Source: Streptomyces sp. NBC_00536 (GTDB lineage: Bacteria; Actinomycetota; Actinomycetes; Streptomycetales; Streptomycetaceae). Taken from it: DNA of 64,000 bases. The stretch lies in the NCBI RefSeq assembly GCF_036346295.1, contig NZ_CP107819.1, positions 2,170,001 through 2,234,000 on the forward strand, read 5' to 3'. This document shows, piece after piece, positions 8,336 through 17,294 of the stretch (position 1 is the stretch's first letter; every line of letters starts with the position of its first letter). A program made the position numbers and the translations under genes. The notes beneath the pieces are model-generated. The model saw only the letters and a list, made by a program, of their open reading frames with translations, was not told the origin of the DNA and made no database searches.

Positions 8336-9355
8336 TCAGTCGTCACCGCCCGCCGGAGCACCCGCCGGAGCGCCACCCGTCGTACCCGCCGCCGCACCCG
8401 CCGACCGGCCCGTCGAGGTACCGGCCGACGTACCCGCCGACGTACTCGCGGAACTCCGCGCGGAAGACCGTCCCGACGCGGAAGCGGAAGGGGAAGGGGA
8501 CGCCGACGGCCGCGCCGAGGCCTCCGGTGACACCTGGCCCGACTCCTCGGCCGGCGCTCCCGCCCCCGCCGCAGCCGTGACCTTGGCCTTCAGCTTCTCC
8601 GGGGTGAGCGGATTGGCCTGGTCCGCGAAGATGTCCTTGCCGTCGAGCAGGATCGTGGGCGTCCCGCGGAATTTGCCCGCCTTGAACGCGGCATACGATT
8701 TCGCGACCCAGCTGTCGTGGGTCCCGCCCTCGACGCACTGGCGGAAGGCGGGGGTGTCGAGGCCGTCCACCTTGCCCGCCAGTTCGAGCAGCCGGGCGTT
8801 CTTGCCGTAGGCGTCGTCGACCTCCTTCGGCTGGTTCTCGAAGAGGACGTCGTGGTACGCCGGGAACTTCCCCGCGTCCTGGGCGCAGGCCGCGGCATTG
8901 GCCGCCCGCTGGGAGCCGCTGCCGCTCATGTTGCCGTCGATCAGCGTCACCAGGTGGTACTCGACCTTGAGCTGCCCCTTCGCGACCAGGTCGTGGACCG
9001 TGGTGCGGTAGGCGTCCTCGAAGGACTTGCACGCCGGGCAGCGGAAGTCCTCCCAGACCGTCAGGGTCGACTTCGCGGAGTCCTTGCCGTTCTGGACCGC
9101 GAGGGCGTCCTTGCCGGTGGCTCCCGAGGGGGCCACGACCGGGCCGGACCCGTCCTTGGCCGTGCCGCTCTTGCCGGAGTTGGCCGCGAGCAGACCCACC
9201 ACGGCCGCCAGGCCGAGGACGCCGACGACCGCGGCCGCCACCACCAGGCTCCGGCGCCGCTTGTCCTTGCTCTTCTGCCGCTCGCGCTCCACCAGGAGTC
9301 GCTCGCGGGCCGTTCTCTTCGCATCGCGGTTCGCACCGTCGTTCTTGTCGCTCAC
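8336..9355 (-). CDS. Membrane-anchored DsbA-family thioredoxin-fold protein
   Basis: The start is taken as GTG 9355 (VSDKNDGANRDAKRTARERL); the open frame extends 17 codons upstream but into the trpA terminator hairpin. The 339-residue protein has a basic cytoplasmic N-terminus, one membrane helix at about residues 36-55, then an extracellular DsbA/thioredoxin-like domain. The redox motif is CPAC (FRCPACKSFEDAY) near residue 105, and the cis-Pro segment is RGTPTILLDG. The last 60 residues are a Ser/Ala/Thr/Gly low-complexity tail. It is probably an extracytoplasmic disulfide oxidoreductase. A paralogue with the same CPAC motif lies at 38525-39319. Confidence 0.85.
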   Translation of the reverse strand: MSDKNDGANRDAKRTARERLLVERERQKSKDKRRRSLVVAAAVVGVLGLAAVVGLLAANSGKSGTAKDGSGPVVAPSGATGKDALAVQNGKDSAKSTLTVWEDFRCPACKSFEDAYRTTVHDLVAKGQLKVEYHLVTLIDGNMSGSGSQRAANAAACAQDAGKFPAYHDVLFENQPKEVDDAYGKNARLLELAGKVDGLDTPAFRQCVEGGTHDSWVAKSYAAFKAGKFRGTPTILLDGKDIFADQANPLTPEKLKAKVTAAAGAGAPAEESGQVSPEASARPSASPSPSASASGRSSARSSASTSAGTSAGTSTGRSAGAAAGTTGGAPAGAPAGGDD

Positions 9356-9369
9356 GACCCGCCAAACGA

Positions 9370-9399
9370 AGCGGGGAGGCACTCTCGTGCCTCCCCGCT
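9370..9399 (-). terminator. trpA terminator
   Basis: A perfect 12-bp stem (AGCGGGGAGGCA with its complement) with a 6-base loop lies 52 bases downstream of the trpA stop on the minus strand. A second small inverted repeat (GAACGGG/CCCGTTC, 9413-9435) precedes it. Together they likely end the trpC-M-B-A transcript. Confidence 0.75.
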
Positions 9400-9450
9400 C
9401 CCACATCCACTCGAACGGGCTACAGAACCCCGTTCCGGATCAGCCGTGCA

Positions 9451-10281
9451 TCAGCTCCTGCGTACGCCTTCCGCAAGCTCGGCCGCCAGCGAGCGCACGG
9501 CGGCCAGGCCGGCCGGGAGGTCCGGGGCGTCCAGGAGGAGCTTGACGAAGGCCGAGCCGACGATCACGCCGTCCGCGAAGACCGCGACTTCCTTCGCCTG
9601 TGCGGCGTTGGAGACGCCCAGGCCCACGCAGACCGGGAGTTCGGTGGTCTTGCGGGTACGGGCCACCAGGTCCTGTGCCTGTTCGCCGACCGAGACCCGG
9701 GTGCCCGTGACGCCCATCAGGGAGGCGGCGTAGACGAAACCGGAACCCGCCGCCGTGATCGTGGCGAGGCGCTCGTCCTTGCTGGAGGGGGCGACGACGA
9801 ACACCGTGGCCAGGCCGTGCTTGTCGGCGTGCTCGCGCCACAGCGCGGACTCCTGGACCGGCAGGTCCGGCAGGATGCAGCCCGCGCCGCCCGCCGCCGC
9901 CAGCTCGGCGGTGAACCGCTCCACGCCGTACCGGTCGATGGGGTTCCAGTACGTCATGACCAGGACCGGGGCGCCGGTCGCCGCGTGCGCCTCGCGGACC
10001 GTGCGCAGCACGTCGGCGATCTTCACGCCGCCGCGCAGCGCGATGTCGTCGGCGGTCTGGATGACCGGGCCGTCCAGGACGGGGTCGCTGTGCGGCAGGC
10101 CGACCTCGACGATGTCCGCGCCGCCCGCGATGACCGCCTTGACCGCCTCGATCCCGCCGTCGACGGTCGGGAAGCCCGCCGGGAGGTAGGCGACGAGCGC
10201 CGCCCGGTCCTCCGCCTTCGCCTTCGCGAGGGTGTCGCTCAGCAGCCGGATGTTGCCCTGCCCCACAGAACTGGTGCTCAC
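9451..10281 (-). CDS. trpA: Tryptophan synthase alpha subunit
   Basis: The 276-residue TIM barrel converts indole-3-glycerol phosphate to indole and glyceraldehyde-3-phosphate, and channels indole to TrpB. The catalytic Glu and Asp lie in [20 protein letters not shown]. The phosphate-binding loops appear as GVTGTR and [10 protein letters not shown], followed by [13 protein letters not shown] 10281 overlaps the trpB stop as GTGA, so the two subunits are translationally coupled for the alpha2-beta2 complex. It is the last gene of the trpC-M-B-A run. Confidence 0.97.
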   Translation of the reverse strand: MSTSSVGQGNIRLLSDTLAKAKAEDRAALVAYLPAGFPTVDGGIEAVKAVIAGGADIVEVGLPHSDPVLDGPVIQTADDIALRGGVKIADVLRTVREAHAATGAPVLVMTYWNPIDRYGVERFTAELAAAGGAGCILPDLPVQESALWREHADKHGLATVFVVAPSSKDERLATITAAGSGFVYAASLMGVTGTRVSVGEQAQDLVARTRKTTELPVCVGLGVSNAAQAKEVAVFADGVIVGSAFVKLLLDAPDLPAGLAAVRSLAAELAEGVRRS

Positions 10282-11525
10282 TTGCTCTCCCCCTCGGTGC
10301 CGTCGTAGAGGCCGAAGTAGCGGGCCGCCGTGTCCATGTCCTTGTCGCCGCGCCCGGAGAGGTTGACGATGATCAGCCCGTCCTTGCCCAGCTCCTTGCC
10401 CAGGTCGAGGGCGCCCGCCAGGGCGTGCGCCGACTCGATCGCCGGGATGATCCCCTCGGTACGGGAGAGGAGGCGCAGGGCCTGCATGGCCTGGTCGTCG
10501 GTCACCGCGCGGTATTCGCCGCGGCCCGAGTCCTTCAGGTACGCGTGCTCCGGGCCGATGCCCGGGTAGTCCAGGCCCGCCGAGATCGAGTACGGCTCGG
10601 TGATCTGGCCCTCCTCGTCCTGGAGGACGTACGAGCGCGAACCGTGCAGGATGCCCGGCTCGCCGGCGCTCAGCGTGGCCGCGTGCTCGCCCGTCTCGAT
10701 GCCGTGTCCCGCGGGCTCGAAGCCCACCAGACGGACCTCGGAGTCCGGGATGAAGGCGTGGAACAGGCCGATGGCGTTCGACCCGCCGCCGACGCAGGCC
10801 GCGACCGCGTCCGGCAGACGCCCCGCGCGCTCCAGGATCTGGCGGCGCGCCTCGACACCGATCACCCGGTGGAAGTCACGGACCATCGCCGGGAAGGGGT
10901 GCGGACCCGCGACGGTGCCGAACAGGTAGTGCGTACGGTCCACGTTCGCGACCCAGTCGCGGAACGCCTCGTTGATCGCGTCCTTCAGGGTCCGCGAACC
11001 CGACTTCACCGCGATGACCTCGGCACCCAGCATCCGCATCCGCGCCACGTTCAGCGCCTGCCGCTCGGTGTCGATCTCACCCATGTAGATCGTGCATTCG
11101 AGGCCGAACAGGGCGCACGCCGTCGCCGTGGCGACACCGTGCTGGCCCGCGCCGGTCTCCGCGATGACCCGCGTCTTGCCCATGCGCTTGGTCAGCAGCG
11201 CCTGGCCCAGCACATTGTTGATCTTGTGCGAACCCGTGTGGTTCAGGTCCTCGCGCTTGAGGTAGACCGTCGCGCCACCGGCGTGCTCCGCGAAGCGCGG
11301 CACCTCGGTCAGCGCGCTCGGGCGCCCCGTGTAGTTCACGAGCAGGTCGTTCAGCTCGGCCGCGAACGCCGGATCGACCTTCGCCTTCTCGTACTCGGCG
11401 GCGACCTCGTCCACCGCGGCGACGAGCGCCTCCGGAATGAACTTGCCACCGAAATCGCCGAAATAGCCCTCGGCGTTGGGGACGGAACCCTCGGGGTCCG
11501 GAATGAAGAACTCACTGGACGGCAT
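10278..11525 (-). CDS. trpB: Tryptophan synthase beta subunit
   Basis: The 415-residue PLP enzyme condenses indole with serine. The PLP lysine is in [14 protein letters not shown], the phosphate-binding loop is GGGSNAIG, and the catalytic Glu lies in [14 protein letters not shown]. The length is normal for TrpB1. ATG 11525 is preceded by a modest SD (AGGAGT in the message at about 11532-11537). It is separated from trpM by about 120 bases in which I see no gene. Confidence 0.97.
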   Translation of the reverse strand: MPSSEFFIPDPEGSVPNAEGYFGDFGGKFIPEALVAAVDEVAAEYEKAKVDPAFAAELNDLLVNYTGRPSALTEVPRFAEHAGGATVYLKREDLNHTGSHKINNVLGQALLTKRMGKTRVIAETGAGQHGVATATACALFGLECTIYMGEIDTERQALNVARMRMLGAEVIAVKSGSRTLKDAINEAFRDWVANVDRTHYLFGTVAGPHPFPAMVRDFHRVIGVEARRQILERAGRLPDAVAACVGGGSNAIGLFHAFIPDSEVRLVGFEPAGHGIETGEHAATLSAGEPGILHGSRSYVLQDEEGQITEPYSISAGLDYPGIGPEHAYLKDSGRGEYRAVTDDQAMQALRLLSRTEGIIPAIESAHALAGALDLGKELGKDGLIIVNLSGRGDKDMDTAARYFGLYDGTEGESK

Positions 11526-11644
11526 GCCAGTACTCCTACGGAAGCAATCGGGTGGGATTCACCGTATTGCGCCGAAGGTCCCAAGGACGTCCGTCTCCAC
11601 CACTGCGAGAGCGGCAGCGGAGCGCGGATCGGGGCATGGGAGGA

Positions 11645-11857
11645 CTACGGCGCGTGTCCGCCACGCCATCGCATGCCGTTGACCTGGCCGGGCTCCGACC
11701 CGATCACGTACCGGACCCGCCGCCCCCGCACGCGCCGGGCCGGGGCGCGGCAGCCGCGCGGGCGGCAGCCGCGCGCCAGGGGCGCGTGGGTCGACGGCAC
11801 ACCGCCCCGGCCGGGAAGGCCGGGTCGGGTGCGGGCGGCACGGGCGGACGGGGTCAC
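11645..11857 (-). CDS. trpM: Small Arg-rich protein, TrpM-like tryptophan biosynthesis modulator
   Basis: This 70-residue ORF starts at GTG 11857, 8 bases after the trpC stop, with a GGAG-like site upstream. It lies exactly where Streptomyces coelicolor carries trpM, a 63-residue protein reported to modulate tryptophan biosynthesis and differentiation. The core LARGCRPRGCRAPARRVRG followed by RVRYVIGSEPGQVNGMRWR is highly basic with two cysteines and reads as a real, compact protein. A later GTG at residue 20 is an alternative start. The assignment rests on position, size and remembered similarity; the mechanism is unknown. Confidence 0.7.
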   Translation of the reverse strand: MTPSARAARTRPGLPGRGGVPSTHAPLARGCRPRGCRAPARRVRGRRVRYVIGSEPGQVNGMRWRGGHAP

Positions 11858-11865
11858 GGTGTGGG

Positions 11866-12675
11866 TCAGCTCCGCCCGTGGCGCAGGGCGGGGTGGGCGC
11901 CGGCGGCGACCAGGTCGGCCACGGCGGCCTTCGGGTCACGGCCGGTCACCAGGGATTCGCCCACGAGGACGGCGTCCGCGCCCTCGTTCGCGTAGGCGAT
12001 GAGGTCGTGCGGTCCGCGGATTCCGGACTCGGCGACCTTCACGATGTGGGCCGGGATCTCGGGGACGACGCGCTCGAAGGTCGAGCGGTCCACCTTGAGG
12101 TCCTTGAGGTTGCGCGCGTTGACGCCGATGATCTTGGCGCCCGCGGCGACCGCGCGCTCGGCTTCCTCCTCGTCGTGGACCTCGACGAGCGGGGTGAGAC
12201 CGATGGACTCGGCCCGCTCGATGAGGGAGACGAGGGCCTCCTGCTCCAGGGCCGCGACGATCAGCAGCACGAGGTCGGCGCCGTAGGCGCGGGCCTCCCA
12301 CAGCTGGTACGCCGTGACGATGAAGTCCTTGCGCAGGATGGGAACGTCCACCCGTGCGCGGACGGCTTCCAGGTCCGCGAGGGAACCGCCGAAGCGGCGC
12401 TCCTCGGTGAGGACGGAGATGACGGCGGCGCCGCCCGCCTCGTAATCGGCGGCCAGGCCGGCCGGGTCTGCGATCGCGGCGAGCGCGCCCTTGGAGGGGC
12501 TGGAGCGCTTCACCTCACAGATCACCTTGACGCCTTCGCCACGAAGGGCGGCGACGCCGTCCTTGGCCTGGGGCGCCTTGGCGGCACGCTCCTTGAGCTC
12601 GTCGAGGCTGACGCGCGATTGCCGTTCGGCAAGGTCGGCGCGGACCCCTTCGATGATCTCGTCGAGCACACTCAC
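11866..12675 (-). CDS. trpC: Indole-3-glycerol phosphate synthase
   Basis: The 269-residue TIM barrel closes carboxyphenylaminodeoxyribulose phosphate to indole-3-glycerol phosphate. Motifs are [78 protein letters not shown] and [16 protein letters not shown] 12675 gives MSVLDEI; a second GTG two codons later is also possible. It opens the trpC-M-B-A run. Its precursor is expected to come from PriA in place of TrpF. Confidence 0.96.
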   Translation of the reverse strand: MSVLDEIIEGVRADLAERQSRVSLDELKERAAKAPQAKDGVAALRGEGVKVICEVKRSSPSKGALAAIADPAGLAADYEAGGAAVISVLTEERRFGGSLADLEAVRARVDVPILRKDFIVTAYQLWEARAYGADLVLLIVAALEQEALVSLIERAESIGLTPLVEVHDEEEAERAVAAGAKIIGVNARNLKDLKVDRSTFERVVPEIPAHIVKVAESGIRGPHDLIAYANEGADAVLVGESLVTGRDPKAAVADLVAAGAHPALRHGRS

Positions 12676-12835
12676 GCGAGCGGCCCCCTTCCGGGTCGGT
12701 CGACTGGTTCAAGGTCAGCAATCAAATGGTATCCGCAGGAGGCCCCGGCCTCTGCACGCGGTTGACGGCGTCCCATTGACTGGACATTCGGAATCTGATC
12801 TTCCCTCGGTGCGGGTATCAGTGCAGGTACGGGCC

Positions 12836-13315
12836 TCAGGGGGCCAGTGCCGATCCGAAGGGCAAGTTCCGGACAACGGCGAAAATCAGCGCCACGGTCC
12901 CGATCCCCCACCAGTACAGCGGCTTGAGCGCCAGGCGCGGGGTCGGCCCGCCGCGATAGGCCCGAATCAGCCACAGGCTCATGAATCCCGCGAAGACGAA
13001 GTAGCCGATGACCGCCATGGCATTTGCCCCGAAAGCGGCCGGGAGATCGCCGTGGGCGAACGCGTGGGCGCTGCGCAGACCGCCGCAGCCGGGGCACAGG
13101 ATCCCGGTCAGCCGGAACAGCGGGCAGACCGGGTAGTGGCCGGGTTCGTACGGGTCCACGGCGGCGACGTAGCCGAGGGCCGAGGCGGCCACGGCCAGGG
13201 TGAGCGCCGGGGCGGCCAGCCGCCGGGCCCGGGTGGGGGCCGGAGCGGGAGCGGGGACGGCGGGCGTCGCCAGGGGGGTGCGTGAGGCGTCCACCCGCTG
13301 ATTGTCGCCGGTCAT
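12836..13315 (-). CDS. DUF2752 family membrane protein
   Basis: This 159-residue protein has an Ala/Pro-rich N-terminus and three membrane helices (about residues 33-53, 98-120 and 131-148). The DUF2752 signature CPLFRLTGILCPGCGGLRSA lies in an extracytoplasmic-facing loop with three cysteines. Function is unknown. ATG 13315 lies only a few bases beyond a terminator-like hairpin that ends the upstream gene, so it may have its own promoter or depend on readthrough. About 160 bases separate it from trpC; no gene is visible there. Confidence 0.85.
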   Translation of the reverse strand: MTGDNQRVDASRTPLATPAVPAPAPAPTRARRLAAPALTLAVAASALGYVAAVDPYEPGHYPVCPLFRLTGILCPGCGGLRSAHAFAHGDLPAAFGANAMAVIGYFVFAGFMSLWLIRAYRGGPTPRLALKPLYWWGIGTVALIFAVVRNLPFGSALAP

Positions 13316-13320
13316 GACAA

Positions 13321-13348
13321 AAGGCGCAGCCCGACAGGGCCGCGCCTT
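13321..13348 (-). terminator. Terminator of the HGxxPAAW gene, abutting the next start codon
   Basis: The minus-strand message forms AAGGCGCGGCCC / GGGCTGCGCCTT with a 4-base loop and one mismatch, followed by TTTTG. The U-tract runs almost directly into ATG 13315 of the DUF2752 gene. It is a canonical intrinsic terminator, rare in this GC-rich sequence. Confidence 0.75.
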
Positions 13349-13367
13349 CCGACTCCGCTCGCGGACA

Positions 13368-13616
13368 TCAGGCCTTCGCGGCCTTGGCCGCGGCGATGAC
13401 CGTCGCGAGGTCCTTGTGCTCGGGCTTCGGCGCGCCCATGCCCGCCGCCTTCATCGCCATGCCGACGACCCCGCCGAGCGCCACGATGACCAGGCCGGCG
13501 ATGAAGCCGATCGGGCTGGCCACCACCATGAACGCGCCGGATACGCAGAAACCGACGAAGGCGATGATGACACCGGTCCAGGCGGCCGGGGTGTGTCCGT
13601 GGTCTGTGCCCGCCAT
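13368..13616 (-). CDS. HGxxPAAW family small membrane protein
   Basis: The start is ATG 13616 because GAGGAG lies 6 bases upstream; the longer frame to 13637 would begin at a TTG and contains that ribosome site. The 82-residue protein carries the name-giving HGHTPAAW motif at about residues 7-14, two membrane helices and a short Lys/Ala C-terminus. It is a conserved actinobacterial protein next to trp genes; its function is unknown. Terminators on both sides suggest a monocistronic unit. Confidence 0.85.
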   Translation of the reverse strand: MAGTDHGHTPAAWTGVIIAFVGFCVSGAFMVVASPIGFIAGLVIVALGGVVGMAMKAAGMGAPKPEHKDLATVIAAAKAAKA

Positions 13617-13680
13617 GAGTTGCTCCTCGTTGCTCAATCGAACGCGTCTGTGTCGGACGCTCGGAGATTATTGTCCCGCA

Positions 13681-13705
13681 CCCCGGACGCCCTTCGCGCC
13701 CGGGG
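13681..13705 (-). terminator. Terminator after the TIGR02234 gene
   Basis: A 10-bp stem (CCCCGGACGC / GCGCCCGGGG on the plus strand, with one G-U pair in the message) and 5-base loop, 14 bases after the stop of the Trp-associated membrane protein. It is followed by a TAATCT box (13665-13670) that could be the -10 of the HGxxPAAW gene. Confidence 0.6.
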
Positions 13706-13718
13706 GGTGACCAGGCTT

Positions 13719-14387
13719 TCAGTGCCCGCTCGTGGGGTCCTCGCCCCGGTCCAGCGCCTTCCACAGGTCCTCGGGCCGGTCCGGGTCCACCACCGCCGCC
13801 TTGCGGGGCCGGGGCGTCCCGTCGCGTTCGTAGCGGCCGCCCATCGCGGGCCAGCTCCGGCCGAAGCGCAGGGCCAGCAGCCCGGCGGCCAGGATCAGCA
13901 GCGCGCCCGCCGCCGAGACCATCGGCCAGGTCGTGTGCGTGAGCGCGGCCGCGTGGGCGGCGGTGTCCGCGGTCGAACGGGCCGCCGCGTCGTCCAGGGC
14001 CGCCCGGTCGCCCGCCCCCGCCAGCGCGGCGAGGCCCGCGCCGAGCCCGCTCAGCGCGAGCAGCCCGGAGACCAGCAGGCGGCTGCGGCCGCGTACGGCG
14101 AAGACCGCGACCAGGGCCGCGAGGGCCACGATGGCCAGGGCCGCGGGGACCCCGGTCACCGCGCGTCCGTCGGCCGACAGCGGCAGTGCGCCGCCCCCGG
14201 CCGCGGCGGCGGTGCCGCGCGCCCAGATCCGGCCGGAGGCCAGCAGGACGACGGTGGCGCCGAGCGCGCCGAGCAGCAGGGCCGCGGCGACGCTGCGGCG
14301 GCTGCCGCCGCCACGCGCGGCGGGATCGGAATCGGGCTCGGGACCGGTATCGGTTCGGGGCTGGGGTACGGCGCTCACGCACCCCAC
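13719..14387 (-). CDS. Trp-biosynthesis-associated membrane protein (TIGR02234-like)
   Basis: The 222-residue protein has about four membrane helices (near residues 33-52, 77-98, 104-125 and 158-178) and a charged cytoplasmic C-terminal tail. It sits immediately after trpE, where actinobacteria carry a conserved Trp-operon membrane protein of this size and topology. Its function is unknown. The start may be GTG 14387 or GTG 14378. It is 14 bases from the trpE stop, so probably cotranscribed. Confidence 0.8.
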   Translation of the reverse strand: MGCVSAVPQPRTDTGPEPDSDPAARGGGSRRSVAAALLLGALGATVVLLASGRIWARGTAAAAGGGALPLSADGRAVTGVPAALAIVALAALVAVFAVRGRSRLLVSGLLALSGLGAGLAALAGAGDRAALDDAAARSTADTAAHAAALTHTTWPMVSAAGALLILAAGLLALRFGRSWPAMGGRYERDGTPRPRKAAVVDPDRPEDLWKALDRGEDPTSGH

Positions 14388-14401
14388 TATCCCCTACCGC
14401 T

Positions 14402-15892
14402 TCAGGCGGAGTGGAGCCGGTTCGCCGCTCCGACCGCGCGCAGCACCGCGGCGGCCTTGTTCCGGCACTCCGCGTCCTCCAGCTCGGGCACGGAATCGGC
14501 GACGACCCCGGCCCCGGCCTGCACGTACGCCGTGCCGTCGCGCAGCAGCGCGGTGCGGATCGCGATGGCCGTGTCGGCGTCCCCGGCGAAGTCGAGGTAG
14601 CCGACGCAGCCGCCGTACAGCCCGCGGCGGGAGGGCTCCAGCTCCTCGATGATCTGCATGGCGCGCGGCTTGGGCGCACCGGAGAGGGTGCCGGCCGGGA
14701 AGCAGGCGGTCAGCACGTCGAAGGCGGTGCGGCCCTCGGCGACCCGGCCGGTGACGGTCGAGACGATGTGCATGACGTGCGAGTACTTCTCGATGCTCAT
14801 GAAGTCGACGACCTCGACGCTGCCGGGTTCGCAGACCCGGCCCAGGTCGTTGCGGCCCAGGTCGACGAGCATGAGGTGCTCGGCGCGCTCCTTGGGGTCG
14901 GCGAGCAGTTCCTCGGCGAGGTCGTGGTCCTGCTGCGGGGTGACGCCGCGGTGCCGGGTGCCGGCGATGGGGTGGACCATGGCCCGCCCGTCCTCGACCT
15001 TGACCAGGGCCTCGGGGCTGGACCCGACGACGTCGAAGCCGTTCTCGAAGCGGAAGAGGTACATGTACGGGGACGGGTTGGTGGCGCGCAGCACCCGGTA
15101 GACGTCCAGGGCCGAGGCGGTGCAGGGGGTCTCGAACCGCTGCGAGGGCACGACCTGGAAGGCCTCGCCCGCACGGATGCGTTCCTTGACGTCCTCGACG
15201 GCCGCCTGGTACTTCTCGCCGCCCCACAGAGCCGAGTACTCCGGCAGTTCGGAGACGGGCAGCGGCGCGGGCGTGTACGGCGCCGGGCGGGCGAGGTCGG
15301 CCTCCATCGCGTCGAGCCGGGCGACGGCGTCGGCGTAGGCCTCGTCGACGCCCGTGTCGAGGTCGTTGTGGTTGATCGCGTTGGCGATCAGCAGGACCGT
15401 GCCGTCCCAGTGGTCGAGGACCGCGATGTCCGAGGTGAGCAGCATCGTCAGCTCGGGGAGTTCGAGGTCGTCGCGGGTGTGGTCGCCGATCCGCTCCAGG
15501 CGGCGCACGATGTCGTAGCCGAGGTAGCCGACCATGCCGCCGGTGAAGGGCGGCAGGCCGCCCGACCGGTCGTGCGGGGTGTGCAGGGCCTCGACGGTGG
15601 CGCGCAGCGCGTCGAGGGGGTCGCCGGTGGTGGGCACGCCGACGGGCGGGGTGCCGATCCAGTGCGCCTCGCCGTCCTTGACCGTCAGGGTCGCGTCGCT
15701 GCGGACGCCGACGAAGGAGTACCGGGACCAGGAGCGGCCGTTCTCGGCCGACTCCAGCAGGAAGGTGCCCGGGCGCTCGGCGGCCAGCTTGCGGTAGAGG
15801 GCCACCGGGGTGTCGCCGTCGGCGAGGAGTCGGCGGGTGACGGGAATGACCCGGCGGTCGCCCGCGAGCTTGCGGAACGTCTCAAGATCCAT
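14402..15892 (-). CDS. trpE: Anthranilate synthase component I
   Basis: The 496-residue chorismate-utilising enzyme makes anthranilate from chorismate with a glutamine amidotransferase partner that is not in this window. [17 protein letters not shown] carries the LLES tryptophan feedback site. Catalytic-domain signatures are [61 protein letters not shown] and [20 protein letters not shown]. The usual length suggests a stand-alone TrpE without fused TrpG. It starts at ATG 15892, 15 bases after hisI, so it may be read from the hisI promoter. Confidence 0.97.
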   Translation of the reverse strand: MDLETFRKLAGDRRVIPVTRRLLADGDTPVALYRKLAAERPGTFLLESAENGRSWSRYSFVGVRSDATLTVKDGEAHWIGTPPVGVPTTGDPLDALRATVEALHTPHDRSGGLPPFTGGMVGYLGYDIVRRLERIGDHTRDDLELPELTMLLTSDIAVLDHWDGTVLLIANAINHNDLDTGVDEAYADAVARLDAMEADLARPAPYTPAPLPVSELPEYSALWGGEKYQAAVEDVKERIRAGEAFQVVPSQRFETPCTASALDVYRVLRATNPSPYMYLFRFENGFDVVGSSPEALVKVEDGRAMVHPIAGTRHRGVTPQQDHDLAEELLADPKERAEHLMLVDLGRNDLGRVCEPGSVEVVDFMSIEKYSHVMHIVSTVTGRVAEGRTAFDVLTACFPAGTLSGAPKPRAMQIIEELEPSRRGLYGGCVGYLDFAGDADTAIAIRTALLRDGTAYVQAGAGVVADSVPELEDAECRNKAAAVLRAVGAANRLHSA

Positions 15893-15907
15893 GGGGTGGG
15901 ACCTTAC

Positions 15908-16276
15908 CTATTCGGCTTCGGCTTCGGCTTTACGGAGCAGGACATCGGTGTCGAAGCAGGTGCGGGTGCCGGTGTGGCAGGCCGCGCCGACCTGGTCGAC
16001 CCGGACGAGCACGGTGTCGGCGTCGCAGTCGAGGGCGACGGACTTCACGTGCTGGAAGTGGCCGGAAGTGTCTCCCTTGACCCAGTACTCCTGGCGGCTG
16101 CGGGACCAGTACGTGCACCGGCCGGTGGTCAGGGTGCGGTGCAGGGCCTCGTCGTCCATCCAGCCGAGCATGAGCACCTCACCGGTGTCGTACTGCTGGG
16201 CGATGGCGGGCACCAGACCGTCCGCGGAGCGCTTGAGGCGGGCGGCGATGGCGGGGTCGAGGGAGGACGTACTCAT
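15908..16276 (-). CDS. hisI: Phosphoribosyl-AMP cyclohydrolase
   Basis: The 122-residue protein catalyses ring opening of phosphoribosyl-AMP, the third histidine step. The metal-binding signature is [20 protein letters not shown] followed by [19 protein letters not shown] is the usual substrate region. There is no fused HisE domain. The C-terminus ends KAEAEAE from a GCTTCG-type repeat. A CACAAT box 6 bases before ATG 16276 suggests a leaderless message. trpE follows after 15 bases, linking his and trp expression. Confidence 0.96.
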   Translation of the reverse strand: MSTSSLDPAIAARLKRSADGLVPAIAQQYDTGEVLMLGWMDDEALHRTLTTGRCTYWSRSRQEYWVKGDTSGHFQHVKSVALDCDADTVLVRVDQVGAACHTGTRTCFDTDVLLRKAEAEAE

Positions 16277-16288
16277 GCGGCCATTGTG
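16277..16288 (-). promoter_or_regulatory. hisI promoter -10 (leaderless type)
   Basis: CACAAT (minus strand, 16283-16288) lies 6 bases before ATG 16276, the spacing expected when transcription starts at the A of the start codon. No SD is visible. A TTGCCG lies about 20 bases further upstream. Confidence 0.5.
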
Positions 16289-16355
16289 CCGCGCGGGGCG
16301 GGTGGTTACGGCAAGCTGTCCGCCTGATGAGCAGGCATGGGGCGGGTTCCGGCCG

Positions 16356-16368
16356 TAGGCTGGCCCGC
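16356..16368 (+). promoter_or_regulatory. Promoter -10 of the TIGR03085 gene (leaderless type)
   Basis: TAGGCT at 16356-16361 is followed by 7 bases and ATG 16369, with no SD between. This decides the start over the longer frame beginning at 16327, which would begin upstream of the -10. It is divergent from hisI. Confidence 0.6.
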
Positions 16369-17001
16369 ATGTCTACCCATGCGAAGCGTGAACGACTGCT
16401 GCTGGCGGACCTGTTGGAGTCGGCGGGACCGGAAGCGCCCACCCTGTGCGACGGCTGGACGGCGCGGGAGCTGGCGGCGCACGTGGTGGTGCGGGAGCGG
16501 CGGCCGGACGCGGCGGGCGGGATCCTGCTGAACGTCCTGAAGGCCCGGCTGGACAAGGCGATGGCCGAATACACGGCCAAGCCGTACGAGGAACTGATCC
16601 AGCTGATCAGGACGGGGCCGCCGAAGATGTCGGTGTACTCGCTGAAGCAGATCGACGAGGCGGCCAACGCGGTGGAGTTCTACGTCCACGCCGAGGACGT
16701 GCGGCGGGCCCGGCCGGACTGGTCGCCGCGCGAGCTGGACCCGGTGTTCTCAGACTCCCTGTGGTCGCGCCTGGAGAAACTGGCCCGCCTGACGGGCCGC
16801 CGCGCGCCGGTCGGCCTGGTCCTGCGCCGCCCGAACGGCCAGACGGCGGTGGCCCACAAGGGCACCCCGGTCGTCACGGTGACCGGCGAGCCGGGCGAAC
16901 TGACCCTGTTCTGCTTCGGCCGCCAGTCCGCTGCGCGGGTCGAGCTGGAGGGCGAGAAGGACGCGGTGGCCAAACTGACGACGGCGCGGCTGGGTCTGTA
17001 A
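16369..17001 (+). CDS. TIGR03085 family metal-binding protein (DinB/MDMPI-like)
   Basis: The 210-residue protein begins with a four-helix DinB/mycothiol-maleylpyruvate-isomerase-like domain: [40 protein letters not shown] and [19 protein letters not shown]. The histidines in AAHV and YVHAEDV are the likely metal ligands. The C-terminal half ([19 protein letters not shown]) is typical of the actinobacterial TIGR03085 family. The biochemical role is unknown. It is transcribed divergently from hisI, from a leaderless-type promoter. Confidence 0.85.
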   Translation: MSTHAKRERLLLADLLESAGPEAPTLCDGWTARELAAHVVVRERRPDAAGGILLNVLKARLDKAMAEYTAKPYEELIQLIRTGPPKMSVYSLKQIDEAANAVEFYVHAEDVRRARPDWSPRELDPVFSDSLWSRLEKLARLTGRRAPVGLVLRRPNGQTAVAHKGTPVVTVTGEPGELTLFCFGRQSAARVELEGEKDAVAKLTTARLGL

Positions 17002-17067
17002 CGGCACGCCTCGCGGCGGGCCCCGGGGCGGTGGACGGGGGCGCTGAACGGGGCGGGGGAGCGGGGT

Positions 17068-17163
17068 CGGTGTGGGGTGTCTCCTCGGCTCGCAGAAGCC
17101 GAGCCCTGTCGGAGACCGGACCCTGTGCTGCTTCTGCTCGGCCTGCGGGGACACCCCACACCG
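17068..17163. repeat. Long imperfect hairpin downstream of the TIGR03085 gene
   Basis: Outer arms of 14 bp (17068-17081 with 17150-17163, core GTGTGGGGTGTC) enclose a second pairing of GCAGAAGC (17092-17099) with GCTTCTGC (17130-17137). CTCGGCT/AGCCGAG can form a local hairpin as well. The element lies 67 bases past the stop and could act as a terminator or RNA-stabilising structure. Confidence 0.65.
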
Positions 17164-17294
17164 CCCCCACTCCCCCACCGGGAGACCCCCCGAGCCGACC
17201 AAACCCCACCCTGACCGGAGCCGAACCAATCCCGCCCCGCCGGAACGATCCGGTCTCGCCGTGCCCAATCCCGACCCGCCGGAACCATCCGGTC

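Noticed and set aside
13617..13637. Longer TTG start for the HGxxPAAW protein
   Set aside because: The added codons contain the GAGGAG ribosome site for ATG 13616.
14186..16327. Plus-strand frame of 713 codons opposite trpE and hisI
   Set aside because: Shadow of genuine trpE/hisI; repetitive Gly/Val/Asp composition typical of antisense frames in this genome.
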